A stretch of 64,000 bases of DNA from Aurelia coerulea (GCA_039566865.1 CM076960.1:5752001-5816000), one strand, 5' to 3'; counted from the stretch's first letter, positions 21,751-33,170 are shown. The notes: a model not told the origin generated them from the sequence alone. A program made the numbers and translations.

Positions 21751-22586
21751 CTCCTACAAAACTTTCTCAAGTATCTCCAAAGCTGTTGTGGATATGTCAC
21801 TTCAACTTCTTGACTTTTACTAAAATTTGATTGGCTATGAAATTTCTAACATTTTATGGTCCATCGTTGTACCACGTGACCTCCAGATGCCCTTATTTGG
21901 AGCTTGGTCACGAAGACAGTCTTCAAAACGTCACTAAATTCTTGCCATTAGGGTTAATGATAAAGTTATATATACCATTCGATCGGTCTAGAAGAGTAAT
22001 TTGATTTGATATATATTTGTTTATATTTGCTGACATCAGCAACTTTTGATACTCATGACGTCATTTATTTATTACCTCATAGTTTGAACTAATTAGGGCA
22101 ATAGATCTCAAAACGTGCAGAAAACAGTGTCAGGTTGCTTGTTTTAATAACTATTCTCGCCAATTATAAGCCTAAAAATTGAAAATAGTTCACAATAGAA
22201 ATCGCAATTAGTCTATTCAATTGTTAATTGCTAACTGCAAATTAAATTGAAATTTTGATGATGGAAATGTCTTTCTCTACTCTTAGTTGCTACTTCTGGC
22301 TAAAGTTCTGCCTGTTATCTTATGTTATTTCCTGAACAAAATTTGGTTTTCAAGTCAGTAGCTCAATTTTGACCATTTTCCCATTGTTTGGTTGCCTATA
22401 GCAATGACCCACATGACCAATAAAACCACTATCGTTGGGTTCTAAATGCTGCTCTTCCAAAGAACAATTGGCGTAAGTTTCATTGTTATATCTTTTGTAC
22501 TGTTTAAGAAAATGAGGTAGGTTAAAAAGCCCCCCCCCCTCTCCCCCGGTTGAAAATATCAAGACTTCAACCCTGATAAAATAGGG
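21751..22586. mobile_element. Degenerate TTAA-type MITE copy 2
   Basis: Same block order as copy 1: CACGTGACCTCCAGATGCCC near 21873, TTATTTGGAG, a TGACGTCA near 22055, TTGGTTGCCTA near 22388, and an end in CCCCCGGTT then AACCCTGATAAAATAGGGTTAA. Confidence 0.55.
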
Positions 22587-22879
22587 TTAATAAATATATG
22601 GCCCTTGAAATAAGACCACGCCATTTCTACTTGTCCAAACTGTAGAAATCACTATGAACTGTTCTTCAAATGAAAACATGGTTCTATTCCGAATTCCCAA
22701 GATCATGAGACGACATGAGACCACGATTTGGGCTAGGGCCTACGGCCAATCAGTTTCCAGGAGCTTCCGACGGGCCACTCATTTTATTGTCTTATCAAAA
22801 TTTCAAAGTTTAGACTTGGTCACAGGCCACTACACAGCTTCATCCAAAATGAGGGTTGTTTTTTGTATTGTGCGTCCTG

Positions 22880-23190
22880 TGGCCGGGGGTAGGGGGATAC
22901 TCTAAAATTGACCTGACAGGATGTGCCGCTCAACAGTGTGTCCTTTTCTAACGAAAATTATGCGACCGGTATTACAAGAGGTAAAAACTTTATGCGACAG
23001 GGTATCCTGCAGAAAGGAAAATTATGCGACAGGGTATCACAAGCAAACATTTAATTTGGAAAAAGGGACTTTTTATGAGACATGGTATACATTTGGCCCA
23101 TTTTTTATTCGACTGAGTGCAGGGTATGAAGACGTTTTTCGCACAGTCCCGTCACTTTTCTCGTGAGGTACACCCACCCCACTCGGGGTC
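22880..23190. repeat. Internal tandem of GCGACAGGGTATC units
   Basis: TATGCGACAGGGTATC-like units recur at about 22962, 22992, 23026 and 23075 in a region bracketed by GGGGGTAGGGGGATACT and GAGGTACACCCACCCC, giving another variant of the G-run element class. Confidence 0.5.
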
Positions 23191-23789
23191 CCGTGTTAGC
23201 ATTATTTGCTCAATTTGCATACCATTCAACAATATCGTTACATATTTAGAGTATTATTTCATATGATATTTGTAGGCTCAAATGAATTTTCGAGAAATGA
23301 GAAATCATGCAACAATTGCGCATTTAGTTTTTATTAGCTTCTGGCGAGAAGATGTTTTTCAAAGAACATTACAACTTGTCTGTAACTGGCAGTGGATCTG
23401 ATCTGAAGTAAGATGAAAGAGCAGTCATCAAAATAATTGGTAAAAAGTGGAGCACAAAAACCGAAAGCAACGAGAAACAAGAGCCTTTCGAGGCAGCTAA
23501 TGACCCAAACAAAAAAGGATAACCTTTGTTGGCCTTTAAATGCAAAATGTTTGGGCTGAGAATTTGCGGGGCTGGCGTTGACGGAGGAATTGCGGTTATT
23601 GCATCTTTCGGTTGCCCCAGGACTGTGCGGAATAGCGTCCTTTCTGCCGCTTTTCAATGGGCCGAGTAGTATGGGAGCGGTTGGATGTTTTCTGGTGAGA
23701 TTTTTTTTGCGGGACTTTGTCTCGCTGTGCACTGGAGCGGAAAGCAGGGTTACCTTAATCTAAATTTATTTGCATGTCTTTGCATTGCA

Positions 23790-23905
23790 TGTTAATGGCC
23801 ACGGGCATAGTCATTATATTTTGCTGCCTGTGGTATCGTACCTGTAATGTTGTATTGTAGCATAGTAATTAGAATGTACAGTAGGTAACATGTAATGTAA
23901 CATTT
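23790..23905 (+). repeat. Solitary LINE 3' UTR
   Basis: Matches the 3' end of the LINE at 11.7-13.3 kb (TGGTATCGTACCTGTAATGT against TGGTATCGTCCCTGTAGTGT; TAGCATAGTAATTAGAATGTA). No coding part is attached. Confidence 0.65.
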
Positions 23906-23909
23906 TATG

Positions 23910-24893
23910 AATGTGAAAGAAAAATGCAGGTGTACCTATCTACACAATTATCATTAATATACATCACTCATGGAACACTTTTGAGAAAATTCTTGACAAC
24001 TGAAGAATCTGAGACCAAAAATTTAGAAACTTGAGTACTGGTAAATATTTCGCCTAAGAGGAATATGAAGCATACGTGTGTTTGTTTTAGTACCTTGGAA
24101 CTCGTTTTACTTGTTTTTTCTAGTTGTTGCTAGGGGTATTGTCCAGACAGAGGCTTATTTTCATATATTTGGCAGGAGATCTCTCAACAATAAAATTACA
24201 ATACAATGATAGGAAGACCTTTCCGAAAAACTGTTGAAAATTCAATTATCGACATCTAAAACGAAAAGAAACAAATGCAGGTGAATTTTTCGTTTGTATC
24301 AAATACTAGGGATGAAAGTGCTCCCTTCGCTCGCACTTTAACATTCCTATAGATCATGTGGAGAGCTTTTTAGCCATATCTGATCATACTCCTTGAATAT
24401 AGCTCCTTACCGGAAAGTTGACTTGCTACAAGTCTTCGTTTGCTTTCTGTTCGTATTGTCATGGTGTATGGTGCATACCACACTGAAGACGAATGAGCGA
24501 GCATCACAAGGCCGGCGGAGGAGGAGAAGAACATTTCTCTTCCTTCCTTCTGACTCCTTCATTTAGAACCTTCTCTGAGACACTCGATTACTGCACTCTC
24601 TGAGATTTATACTGATGCTTGTAGCAAGTCAAACCGGAGAGGTAAATATTGTACTTAATGAGTTTAGTTGTGACAGCTAAATTTGTTCTACTTATCATTC
24701 ACCCATGAAAGACCTATTGGACAGATTTTTGTGCAGTCCATTTTTGTAATACTGCAACAAAGGTAGCATTACATTTTTCAAAAGTTGCTAACCTCTTCAT
24801 TCAGTCTAAAGCTATGCTTGAAAGCCTCTCTCTATGCAGAATGTGAAGAATGCAGAAGGAGAAGAAACTCTTAAGAAGCTTGGCTAAGTTCTA
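23910..24893. other. Gene-free stretch
   Basis: AT-rich intergenic sequence. I see no coding frame of family character, and no clear repeat ends. Confidence 0.4.
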
Positions 24894-25507
24894 TCGGGTG
24901 AGTCAGAAAAAAGAATCTCCTTTTGAATGGTCACGGCTCCCTGGATGTCAAGACAATTATATCGGAAACTACATAGTTTAATGGTAGAAAGGTTCAAATC
25001 TACTACAAAATTTAACTGACGGAAATCGGCCATTCCATTCCGAAATTATGAGGGATTTTCTCGAGAAAGCCTCTTCAAAAACCTTCTAAACGTGCCCAAA
25101 ATCATGAACAAATTTCCCATACATTTCTGCCTTACAGTGGTCCTTACAGCAATGACTTATTGACGCTTTAGCGCGTGCCTCTTGGGAGGATGAACAAGTC
25201 CTCCCACTGGTATCGATGGCCTATTCAGGGGGTGGGGGAGTTCCATTCTCCCAAGATGACAAATTCATGAATTTATGTGAGTGTAATTATTTTTAGGAAG
25301 GAAAATTTGCTCATTGTTTTCATTCGTTTTCGCAGGTTTTCAGAAGGGGCTTTCTGCAAAAAATCACCAATATCCACGGGAAGGAAATGGCCGATTAAGA
25401 ATGGGTAAATTACTGAACCTAATTGAACATATATCGGAATACTATTGCTTTGATATTCATGGAGCAGTAGTCTTCCAAGTGGGGATTCTTTTTTCTGACT
25501 CACTCGG
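24894..25507. mobile_element. CCGGGTGAGTC-family MITE, copy 1
   Basis: Ends TCGGGTGAGTCAGAAAA and TTTTCTGACTCACTCGG are inverted and flanked by TA on both sides. Inside: GAATCTCCTTTTGAATGGTC near the left end against CCAAGTGGGGATTC near the right, an extended inverted repeat. TA targets suggest a Tc1/mariner-type source. Confidence 0.8.
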
Positions 25508-25624
25508 TAGAAATTCTCTGTTGTAAAAAATGTTTTTGCTGAATTCGCTCATTGACTTGCAAGGCATCAAAACTTTCTTGATGCATTTTGAAACAGAGTT
25601 AGGACTGTTTGTGGCTCATCCCCA

Positions 25625-25856
25625 CCAGATGTTTGGAAGATGTTTATTCAAAATGTCACAAGAATTCCTATCAAATGATATCAAATGCTGTTCCACGAAG
25701 CACAATGCCCTCAACTGATTCCTAGCTATGTTTGGACCACCAGATTTTTGAAAATGTTTATTTAAATGTCACTCAATAATTCCTATCAAATGATATCAAA
25801 TGCTGTTCCACGAAGCACAATGCTCTCAACTGATTCCTAGCTATGTTTGGACCGTT
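25625..25856. repeat. Tandem duplication, period about 115 bp
   Basis: Two consecutive copies containing AATTCCTATCAAATGATATC at 25663 and 25778, and CAACTGATTCCTAGCTATGT in each. A few substitutions and a small deletion separate them. Confidence 0.85.
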
Positions 25857-26139
25857 TTAAAACAATTTCACAAACTATAAATCAAGGGACCAATTGATAA
25901 TTTGCAAAGTTTTGGAAAATTCTAATAAATGTGTCCGATACTTTTTGTTGTTGAGTCCTATGACGAAGAAACCAGGGGCTTCCAGTCCAATGAAGGGGGG
26001 GGGGGGGGAGTAACTTGCAAAGAGGTTTCGTTTACTACTAAATAATGCCTTGATTTATAAGTTTCCCCCATATTGAAATCGAAACAGTTATAGAATTGTG
26101 CGTTAGAGTCAGGATGAGGAGCGCTTTTCTCCCCAAAAG

Positions 26140-26217
26140 ATGGGCACCAGCTGAATTTTCATCGTGAAGGGGGACAGTTGCCTCCACTTGCCCCCTAAAT
26201 CCGCCACTATAAGAAAC
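26140..26217 (-). repeat. hAT-like terminus remnant
   Basis: Minus strand TAGTGGCGGATTTAGGGGGC resembles the CAGTGGCGGATCCAGGG end of many invertebrate hAT MITEs. No second end seen. Confidence 0.35.
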
Positions 26218-26448
26218 TACCAAGGCAAGCTGCTTTAGCTGAAAATAAAGTAACTCGCATGTGTTTGTCTGTTGTTTTTGAGCATTTTTACATTTGGGCC
26301 TAAGCACGTTCGAGATTTTGGGCACGTTTTGAAGGTTTCCTAAAAGAGGCTTTCTGACCAAATCTTTTTTACAATTTCAGAATGGATCGGCCGATTTCAG
26401 TAAGGTAAATTTTAAAATGGAACTGAAAATTTCTATCAATGAATTACA

Positions 26449-27137
26449 CTGAGTGAGTCAATAAAAAGAATCCCTGTTTGAAAAATCACCATTCCCTGAA
26501 TGTCAAGATGATGATATTGGGAAACATAAAATTTAACAGCAGACATGTTCAAAAGGACCTCAACATTTAACTGACTGAAATTAGCCACTCCATTCAGAAG
26601 TTATGAGGGATTCTCTCCAGAAAGACATTTCGAGAAATTTTCAAAACAATCTCAAAACAACGATCAACATTTCCTGAGCTTTTTCCGCCTTATCTCAATG
26701 AGTTCAACACATTCTAGCATCCTCTTTGGAAGATGAAATCGTCCGGAATAATGTTGCTTTGCTCCTAAGGATGACATCTTCATCTTCCAAAGAGATAAAG
26801 CGTGCCAAAGCATGCACAAGTCATTGCTATATGGCATATATGAGAAATTTTTTTTGTGATTTTAAGCAATTTGTGGAAGTTTCTTGGAGGGGCTTCCTCG
26901 AGAAAGTCTCTTATAATTTCAGAACGGGTGCCGATTTCAGGCAGGTAAAATTTAGAAAACATTTGAACATGTTAGCTATTGAATGACATTTTGCCAATAA
27001 TATTGTCTTTGATATCGAGGGATCTTTGGTCTTTCAAACAGGGATTCTTTTTTTACTCACTCAGTATAATAATCATATTCTTCATACCAGGAAGCTGTGG
27101 TCTTTCAAACGGGGATTATTTCTTTTTGCTCACCCGG
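26449..27137. mobile_element. CCGGGTGAGTC-family MITE, copy 2, with duplicated right end
   Basis: Left end CTGAGTGAGTCAATAAAAAG. The right end occurs twice: ACTCACTCAG|TA ending at 27064 and GCTCACCCGG|TA ending at 27137. The second is an exact 73-bp step from the first and both contain GGTCTTTCAAACxGGGATT. The two copies are diverged, so the duplication is old. Confidence 0.78.
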
Positions 27138-27164
27138 TATAACTATTCTTTTTATAGCCTGAAG

Positions 27165-28495
27165 AGCAAGGGCAGATTTTGTAATACAGTAGCAACGGCT
27201 GCATTTGATTGACACCTCAATTCAAAGCGATTAGCGACTGCAGACAAAGGAAATTCTCTCAACCAGTAATTCAAAACAAACAAAGCCGCGAAATTTTCCC
27301 CAAAACTAGTGGGGCAAACTCTCACCTTGTGTAAGCGAAAGGTGGTTTTTAAGAGAAGTTATGTGCTTATAGCGAAAGAAGAAGGGTAAATCTGAAGCTC
27401 TGTCTGGCGGATTTTATTCATTTGATTCAGAAGCCAAGCAAAAGGCGTTCTAATTCTCGCGTATTTAGGGCTTAAAGGGAGTATAAAGACCAGCAGCCTT
27501 TGCAATTGTTTGTTTTTGTTTTGGTGAATTTCGTACAGTCAGTTATTCTGAGAGCTGTGGAGAGCAACTCGCTGACTTCATGCAAAGCATGCTGGTCTTT
27601 GTACTCCCTTTAAATGAAACCATTACAAAACAGCTCCTGAGTGAAACAAACAGAATCCGCCAGAGAGAACCATACCGGGTGAGTCAAAAAAAACGTGGGG
27701 TGTTTGGCGGACTGTGACGTCGCTTGTAGCCACCTGATCGTCGTGAAATAAATGTGTCCGTGCAGCAAAGGTCTAACTTAGATTATAAGCCTTACCCAAT
27801 TAAAATCGGTCACTTGGTGCATTAGTTAAAACGTATTTTCTTCGTAAGGCCTTGTATGGGAGTCTTGCAAACTGATGGAATCTTTAGCCAGCAAGGCCAT
27901 TCAGCATTTTAGCCTTGCCAAAGTTACAGATACACGTGGTATTATCAGAGGAGAATGAAATAGTTAGGAAATATTTTTTTTCTCTCCTGATAATACCACA
28001 TGTATCTGTAACTTTGGTAAGGCTAAAATGCTGAAGGGCCTTGGCTAAAGATTCCATCAGTTTGCAAGACTCCCATACAAGGCCTTACAAAGAAAATACG
28101 TTTTAACTAATGCACCAAGTGACCGATTTTAATGTGGTTAGGCTTATAATCTAAGTTAGACCTTTTGCTGCATGGACAAATTTATTTCACGACGATCGGG
28201 TGGCTACAAGCAACGTCACAGTCCGCCAAACACCCCACGTTTTTTTTTGACTCACCCGGTATATTTACCTTTCTTCTCTCGTTATAACAACGCAACTTCT
28301 CTTAAAAACCACCTTTCGCTTGCACAAGACAAGAGTTTGCCCTACTAGTTTCAGGGAAACGTTTGCGACTTTGTTTGTTTAGAATTACTGGTTGAGAGAA
28401 TTTCCTTTGTCTGCAGTCACTAATCACTTTCAATTTAGGTGTCAATCAAACGCAACTGTTGCTACTGTATTACAAATTCTGCCCTTGTTATCCTG
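27165..28495. mobile_element. Long palindromic element with a nested MITE
   Basis: 27165-27395 is mirrored by 28262-28495: GGGCAGATTTTGTAATACAG against CTGTATTACAAATTCTGCCC, and AAAGGTGGTTTTTAAGAGAA against TTCTCTTAAAAACCACCTTT. An inner pair (GTCTGGCGGATT near 27410 and AATCCGCCAGAG near 27652) continues the fold. A separate palindromic MITE (27675-28259) is inserted near its right arm. A second copy of the outer element is at 29136-29705. Confidence 0.82.
27675..28259. mobile_element. Near-perfect palindromic MITE with CCGGGTGAGTC ends
   Basis: Ends CCGGGTGAGTCAAAAAAAAC and TTTTTTTTTGACTCACCCGG, flanked by TA on both sides. Almost the whole 585 bp is one hairpin: for example ACTGATGGAATCTTTAGCC near 27870 against GGCTAAAGATTCCATCAGT near 28044, with a loop around 27960. 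It shares only its ends with the other CCGGGTGAGTC elements. Confidence 0.9.
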
Positions 28496-28772
28496 AAGCT
28501 GTCAGAGTAGCCAATATAAAATCCTGCTGTAATTCTTGATTCTCGTATGTAAATTTTTCCTCTATTGTAAAGATGAACAAAAATAAAGACGAGCAGGAAT
28601 ATTGTAATTTCTCATAATTTCTCGAATTTATTGTAATTGTAATTTCCTCTATTGTAAATATATCAATTATTAGATAAATTTTTAGATAAATCGAGAAAGC
28701 TAAAACATTTGTTTTAATTCAAACGTAAATATATAGATATTGGTCTAAGATATGAATTCTAAGTATCTTGAT

Positions 28773-28934
28773 CTACTCTGATTTCTTGAACTTCCTTGCT
28801 TTCTTTGCCTTCTTTGCCTTCTTTAGCTTCTTGTTGCTTCCACAGCCTCCTGCTCCAGCGCAGTCACTCTCTGTTGGATAATTCTTGAAAGCTCTAACAG
28901 TAGCAAAGACTTTTATTGATTGCACTTTCGTCCA
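28773..28934 (-). CDS. Unknown helical protein, last exon with Lys-rich tail
   Basis: Acceptor TCTTTTCCAG precedes TGGACGAAAG; the frame ends at TAG (28773-28775). It encodes WTKVQSIKVFATVRAFKNYP, then a short Cys/Gly stretch (SDCAGAGGCGS) and a tail of repeated Lys-Ala-Lys units ending KKSE. The tail is made of near-perfect repeats at DNA level (TTCTTTGCC on the plus strand), so its length may vary between alleles. Such a basic tail could bind nucleic acid, polyanionic sugar or membrane; that is inference. It follows exon 32980-33170 in phase 0 across a 4-kb intron containing several MITEs. Confidence 0.8.
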   Translation of the reverse strand, partial: WTKVQSIKVFATVRAFKNYPTESDCAGAGGCGSNKKLKKAKKAKKARKFKKSE

Positions 28935-29135
28935 CTGGAAAAGAATGGCATAAGTTTCAATATGCGATTTTTGCACAACAGAATGGGAGTGTTAGATCGA
29001 AAGAGTCCACCATGGGTAGCTAAACACTGCTGTTTTGTTTCAGCATGCATGCTACTACGGAGAGAATTCATATGATAATGCGGAGGATGTTTTGAGAGAT
29101 CTCTTCCCCCATGTCATCGTTAGCAAGTAGCCTAT

Positions 29136-29705
29136 ATGAACAAGGGCAAATTACGTAACACAATAGCCTCAGTTGCTTTTGATTGACACCTTTATTTAAA
29201 GCGATTAGCGATTGTAGAAATGGAAATTCTCTTAACAAGTAATTCAAAGCAAAGAAAGCCGCAACATTTTCCCCGAAAAAAGTAGGGCCAACTCTCGCCT
29301 TGTGCACGCTAAACGTGGTTTTTAGAAAAGTTATGTGCATATTACGAAAGAAGAAGGGTACATTAAGGTCTGCCTGGTGTTTTTTGTTTATTTGATTCAG
29401 AAGCTGTGTGTAAAATGTTTCGTTTAAGCCCAAAATGCAAGAGAATTAGAATGCCTTCTGCTTGGCTTCTGAATGAAATAGACAAAATCTGCAAGGCAGA
29501 TCTTTAGACTTACCCTTCTTCTTTTGTTATAAGCACATAACTTCTCTTAAAATACAGCTTTCGCCTCCACAAAGCAAGCGTTACTCGTGCAGCTATGTTT
29601 AGTTTGAATTACTATTAAAGATAATTTCCTTTGTCTTCAGTCGTTAATCTTTTTGAATTGAAGAGTCAATCAAAAGTAACCGATGCTATTGTATTACAAA
29701 ATTTG
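29136..29705. mobile_element. Palindromic element, second copy of the 27.2 kb family
   Basis: The arms 29136-29365 and about 29500-29705 are inverted (GATTGACACCTTTATTTAAA against the complement near 29660; GAAAGAAGAAGGGTA at 29346 against TACCCTTCTTCTTT at 29513). The outer arms match 27165-27395 closely. It lacks most of the 210-bp central insert of the first copy. Confidence 0.78.
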
Positions 29706-29804
29706 GCCTTTCTGCCTGCAGGAATTTATCAGGTATCAGGTATCGTGCTGACTTTTGGAATTTTCACTCATATTGAGAACTATAGCTTTCTATATTTTCA
29801 ACTA

Positions 29805-30892
29805 CCGGGTGAGTCAGAAAAAGAATCTCCGTTTGAAAGGTCTCGGCGCCCTGGATATCAAGACGATGATATCGGCTAACTTATAGTTTAATGGTAGAAA
29901 TGTTCAAATCTACTATAAAATTTACCTGACTGAAATCGGCCACTCCATTATGAAATTATGAGGGATGTTCTATTTCAAGAGAAAGCCTCTTAAAAAAATC
30001 CTTCAAAACGTCCCCAAAATCATCAACAAATATACCCTAACATTTCTGCCTTACACTGGCCTTACAACAATGACTTTTGGACGCTTTAGCACGTGCTATC
30101 CTCTTGGGAAGATGAACAAGTCTTCCCTAAAATACTGAACCTAATTGAATATATTGGCAATAAAACAAGACAGTTTTCAATATTATTACTTTGATATTAA
30201 CGAAACAGTGGCCTTCCTTGTTCTGTCTCACCCGGTAGTAAGACCGTTTTCAATATTATTACTTTGATATTAACGAAACAGTGGCCTTCCTTGTTCTGTC
30301 TCACCCGGTAGTAAGACCGTTTTCAATATTATTACTTTGATATTAACGAAACAGTGGCCTTCCTTGTTCTGACTCAGCCGGTAGTAAGACCGTTTTCAAT
30401 ATTATTACTTTGATATTAACGAAACAGTGGCCTTCCTTGTTCTGACTCACCCGGTAGTAAGACCGTTTTCAATATTATTACTTTGATATTAACGAAACAG
30501 TGGCCTTCCTTGTTCTGTCTCACCCGGTAGTAAGACCGTTTTCAATATTATTACTTTGATATTAACGAAACAGTGGCCTTCCTTGTTCTGTCTCACCCGG
30601 TAGTAAGACCATTTTCAATATTATTACTTTGATATTAACGAAACAGTGGCCTTCCTTGTTCTGACTCACCCGGTAGTAAGACCGTTTTCAATATTATTAC
30701 TTTGATATTAACGAAACAGTGGCCTTCCTTGTTCTGTCTCACCCGGTAGTAAGACCGTTTTCAATATTATTACTTTGATATTAACGAAACAGTGGCCTTC
30801 CTTGTTCTGTCTCACCCGGTAGTAAGACCGTTTTCAATATCATTACTTTGATATTAACGAAACAGTGGCCTTCCTTGTTCTGACTCACCCGG
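29805..30892. mobile_element. CCGGGTGAGTC-family MITE, copy 3, with amplified right end
   Basis: Left end CCGGGTGAGTCAGAAAAAG preceded by TA; the body matches copy 1 (GAATCTCCGTTTGAAAGGTC, GGATATCAAGACGATGATAT). The right terminus GACTCACCCGG|TA is not single but repeated in a 73-bp tandem array. Confidence 0.85.
30163..30892. repeat. Tandem array, 10 units of 73 bp, each with a MITE terminus
   Basis: CACCCGGTAGTAAGACC recurs with its GG at 30235, 30308, 30381, 30454, 30527, 30600, 30673, 30746, 30819 and 30892: a strict 73-bp period. Units are almost identical; variable positions include GTCTCACCC/GACTCACCC, one GACTCAGCC, one GACCATTTT, one ATCATTAC. Each unit ends in a complete copy of the element's inverted terminus and TA target. 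Confidence 0.97.
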
Positions 30893-31513
30893 TAGTATGT
30901 GGTTGTAATGTCATCAAATTGTTAAATTCTACACAAGAAATTTCCCAAATTTCCTTTTTACAATGATACAGTAAAATTTCAAAAACTATCCATTCTTACA
31001 TATTTTTGCGTTTTGATTAGAGTTTGAGATGTTTTGGATTTATTCAATGATAATTTTTCATGAACATTCCTAAGAAAATGTCGTTTCTGAAAACTGTAAT
31101 TCTGTTTATAACTGAGAAATAAAACATTCTCAAAATTCAATCACAGCAACGTGCGTAAAATTCCTTTAAGGCTATTCGATATGAAATAAGGTGCAATAAA
31201 GAGAGAAGCAATGAGATAGCAGCAGAAAAGCCACATGATATCGAAAAACGAACAGAATAGCGATAAAATGTAATAAAATAACAATAAATGGAAATGAAAT
31301 ATCTAGCATTAACAATGGTAGAACCATTCAGTAGTACTAAAATAGCAAAAAGATAGTAACAGCAATTATCATTAAGATATTCATGAAATTAGAAATATCA
31401 TTGAAATACCAATAACATAGAATTAAAATATTGTAGCAATTATTTAGCAATAAGATTTCATGAAATAGTAATGAAGCTGGTGATATGCTGAGTAATAAAC
31501 TATGAAAAAGATA
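30893..31513. other. Gene-free AT-rich intron sequence
   Basis: Inside the large gene's last intron. Repeated ATATCATTGAAATA-like simple sequence near 31360-31480; nothing else recognised. Confidence 0.4.
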
Positions 31514-31970
31514 CAGTAAGAACCCGCAAAATAGAAACCACTTTATAAGAAACCTCAGGCTGATTTTTTTGAGAAATGGTGCCCTCATATAAGAAACTTC
31601 TCAGCCTGATTCTAGAAAGGTTTCTTATAGAAGGACCCCAAATAAATTCATATTTGAAAATCTTCGTGAAACTCAGGTGCCCAACATTTTTAGATATTCC
31701 ATGCAATTGCATCTCTATCTATATTGATAGATTTGGCATGTATGCTATCGTTGAGTAAATTTAGAGAAAATGCTAGGTAACGAGAACATACTTCACTGTC
31801 CGCTAATGTTTGCTCTAGGTTTTCATGAAAGATTAAACTGAAATCAGTGCAGGTTTCTTAGCCATGTGATAAGAAACCGTTCAGCCTGTTTCAAGGTTAA
31901 TGACCTTTTAATAAGAAACAAAACAGGCTGTTTTGAAAAAACTGGTTTCCATTTTGCGGGTTCTTACTGT
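31514..31970. mobile_element. Mariner/pogo-type MITE with perfect TIR
   Basis: Perfect inverted ends CAGTAAGAACCCGCAAAATA and TTTTGCGGGTTCTTACTG (the left continuing AGAAACCA, the right ATGGTTTCCAT-like) with TA on both sides. The inside repeats ATAAGAAACC in both orientations at least six times. Confidence 0.9.
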
Positions 31971-32070
31971 AGTGCTACACACAATTTTTATAAGAAACTG
32001 CTTGTTGGAAATTCTACTCTCAGATCCCCATAACATTGAGAAACAATGGTATTGGGAGAATATAACTTAA

Positions 32071-32939
32071 CCCTAATCCTACCGGGAGGGGGGTGTTTTC
32101 CACCCCCTGTCGGTTTTTTGCAGAGCATTCTTTAACGACACAAGCTATTACCCTCAAACTCTCTGACAATTACTAATTATCTATTAGCTACATTTTGACA
32201 ATTAAATTTTTGAACAATAGGTGTCACGTGACACGTGACACTACCATATTTGGAGCAAGGTATTGGAAAAATTAATGATTTTGATATTTTACTCCCACAA
32301 TTAGTTCCAAATGTTGACTATTGTACTTTAAAAGAATCAGCAAACAATTAGCTTTCTATTGTTGTCAATAACAATGGAATTTGCTGACGTCAGCATTCTT
32401 AAATGATGACGTCACTCGGGCCGCCATTTTGGGTTATTTTGGCAAATTTTGAAGTCTTTTCCAACAGATTTTGTTAAAAATACATAGAACTGCGTTATGC
32501 AATGCTTTAGAAGCATTTTGAGCCAATTATTATCAATTTTTGGCAGAAAAACACAGTTTTTAGTTGTGACGTCATAAATTTTTGTCATTTTCTTCCAAAA
32601 TAACAGTCTAAAAGCACTTATATGCATCATATTTGAATTGGAAATGAAAAATACGCCAAATAAGAGTGGAAAAGTCATTCAGATTACCTTTATTCCGTTT
32701 TTAGAACAAATAAGCCGGAAACCCATATATTTTGACATTTTCCGGCATTATGACGTCATAGTGACGTCACCTAATGAGGTGGCCACGCCCAAAACTATCA
32801 ATCGGCTAAGAATAGTTAGGGCTACGCCCTTGCCAAGTTTCAATGATTTCCCATTAGGCTACGGCTATTTATGGAGGGGGGTGGAAAGCACCCCCCCCCC
32901 CGGCTATGTTAGATCAAAAAAAGCCCGGTAGGATTAGGG
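32071..32939. mobile_element. TTAA-target MITE (piggyBac-type), intact copy
   Basis: Perfect inverted ends CCCTAATCCTACCGGG and CCCGGTAGGATTAGGG flanked by TTAA on both sides (32067-32070, 32940-32943). TTAA targets and CCC ends are typical of piggyBac-like elements. Subterminal poly-G/C runs pair with each other. It contains four TGACGTCA octamers and CACGTGACACGTG. Decayed relatives are at 20.4 and 21.8 kb. It lies 40 bp from an exon border. Confidence 0.88.
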
Positions 32940-32979
32940 TTAAGAAACTATTGACCTTAATAAAACAGAAGAGACTCAC

Positions 32980-33170
32980 ATCTAGTAGATTGCTGTTCTT
33001 TGTGATGCTTCCATGTTCGGTGTCAGTCTTTGGTAAATTCACTGTGTATTGTGAAAACAAACTTCGGCATGGCTCTGTACCGTAAAGTTGCTCAATTGGC
33101 GCCTGTTCTGCCAATGTACACATATCCCTTCCATTACCATTTGATGGAAATGCAGCATTGCAGTACCATC
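32980..33170 (-). CDS. Unknown helical protein, exon 8 of the block
   Basis: Acceptor TTTCCAAAG precedes GATGGTACTG; donor GAT|GTGAGTC. The 191 nt begin by completing an Arg codon and hold 63 codons: WYCNAAFPSNGNGRDM, CTLAEQAPIEQLYGTEP, CRSLFSQYTVNLPKTD. Three cysteines and no strong helix, so this part is probably a small disulfide-containing module after the helical region. Phase fits exons on both sides. Confidence 0.72.

Noticed and set aside
23334..23732. Minus-strand 132-codon frame
   Set aside because: Mixed composition, no motif, and it ends next to a LINE 3' tail. Likely chance.
30163..30892. CRISPR-like array
   Set aside because: The 73-bp units are repeated end to end without unique spacers and carry a MITE terminus, so this is a tandem satellite.
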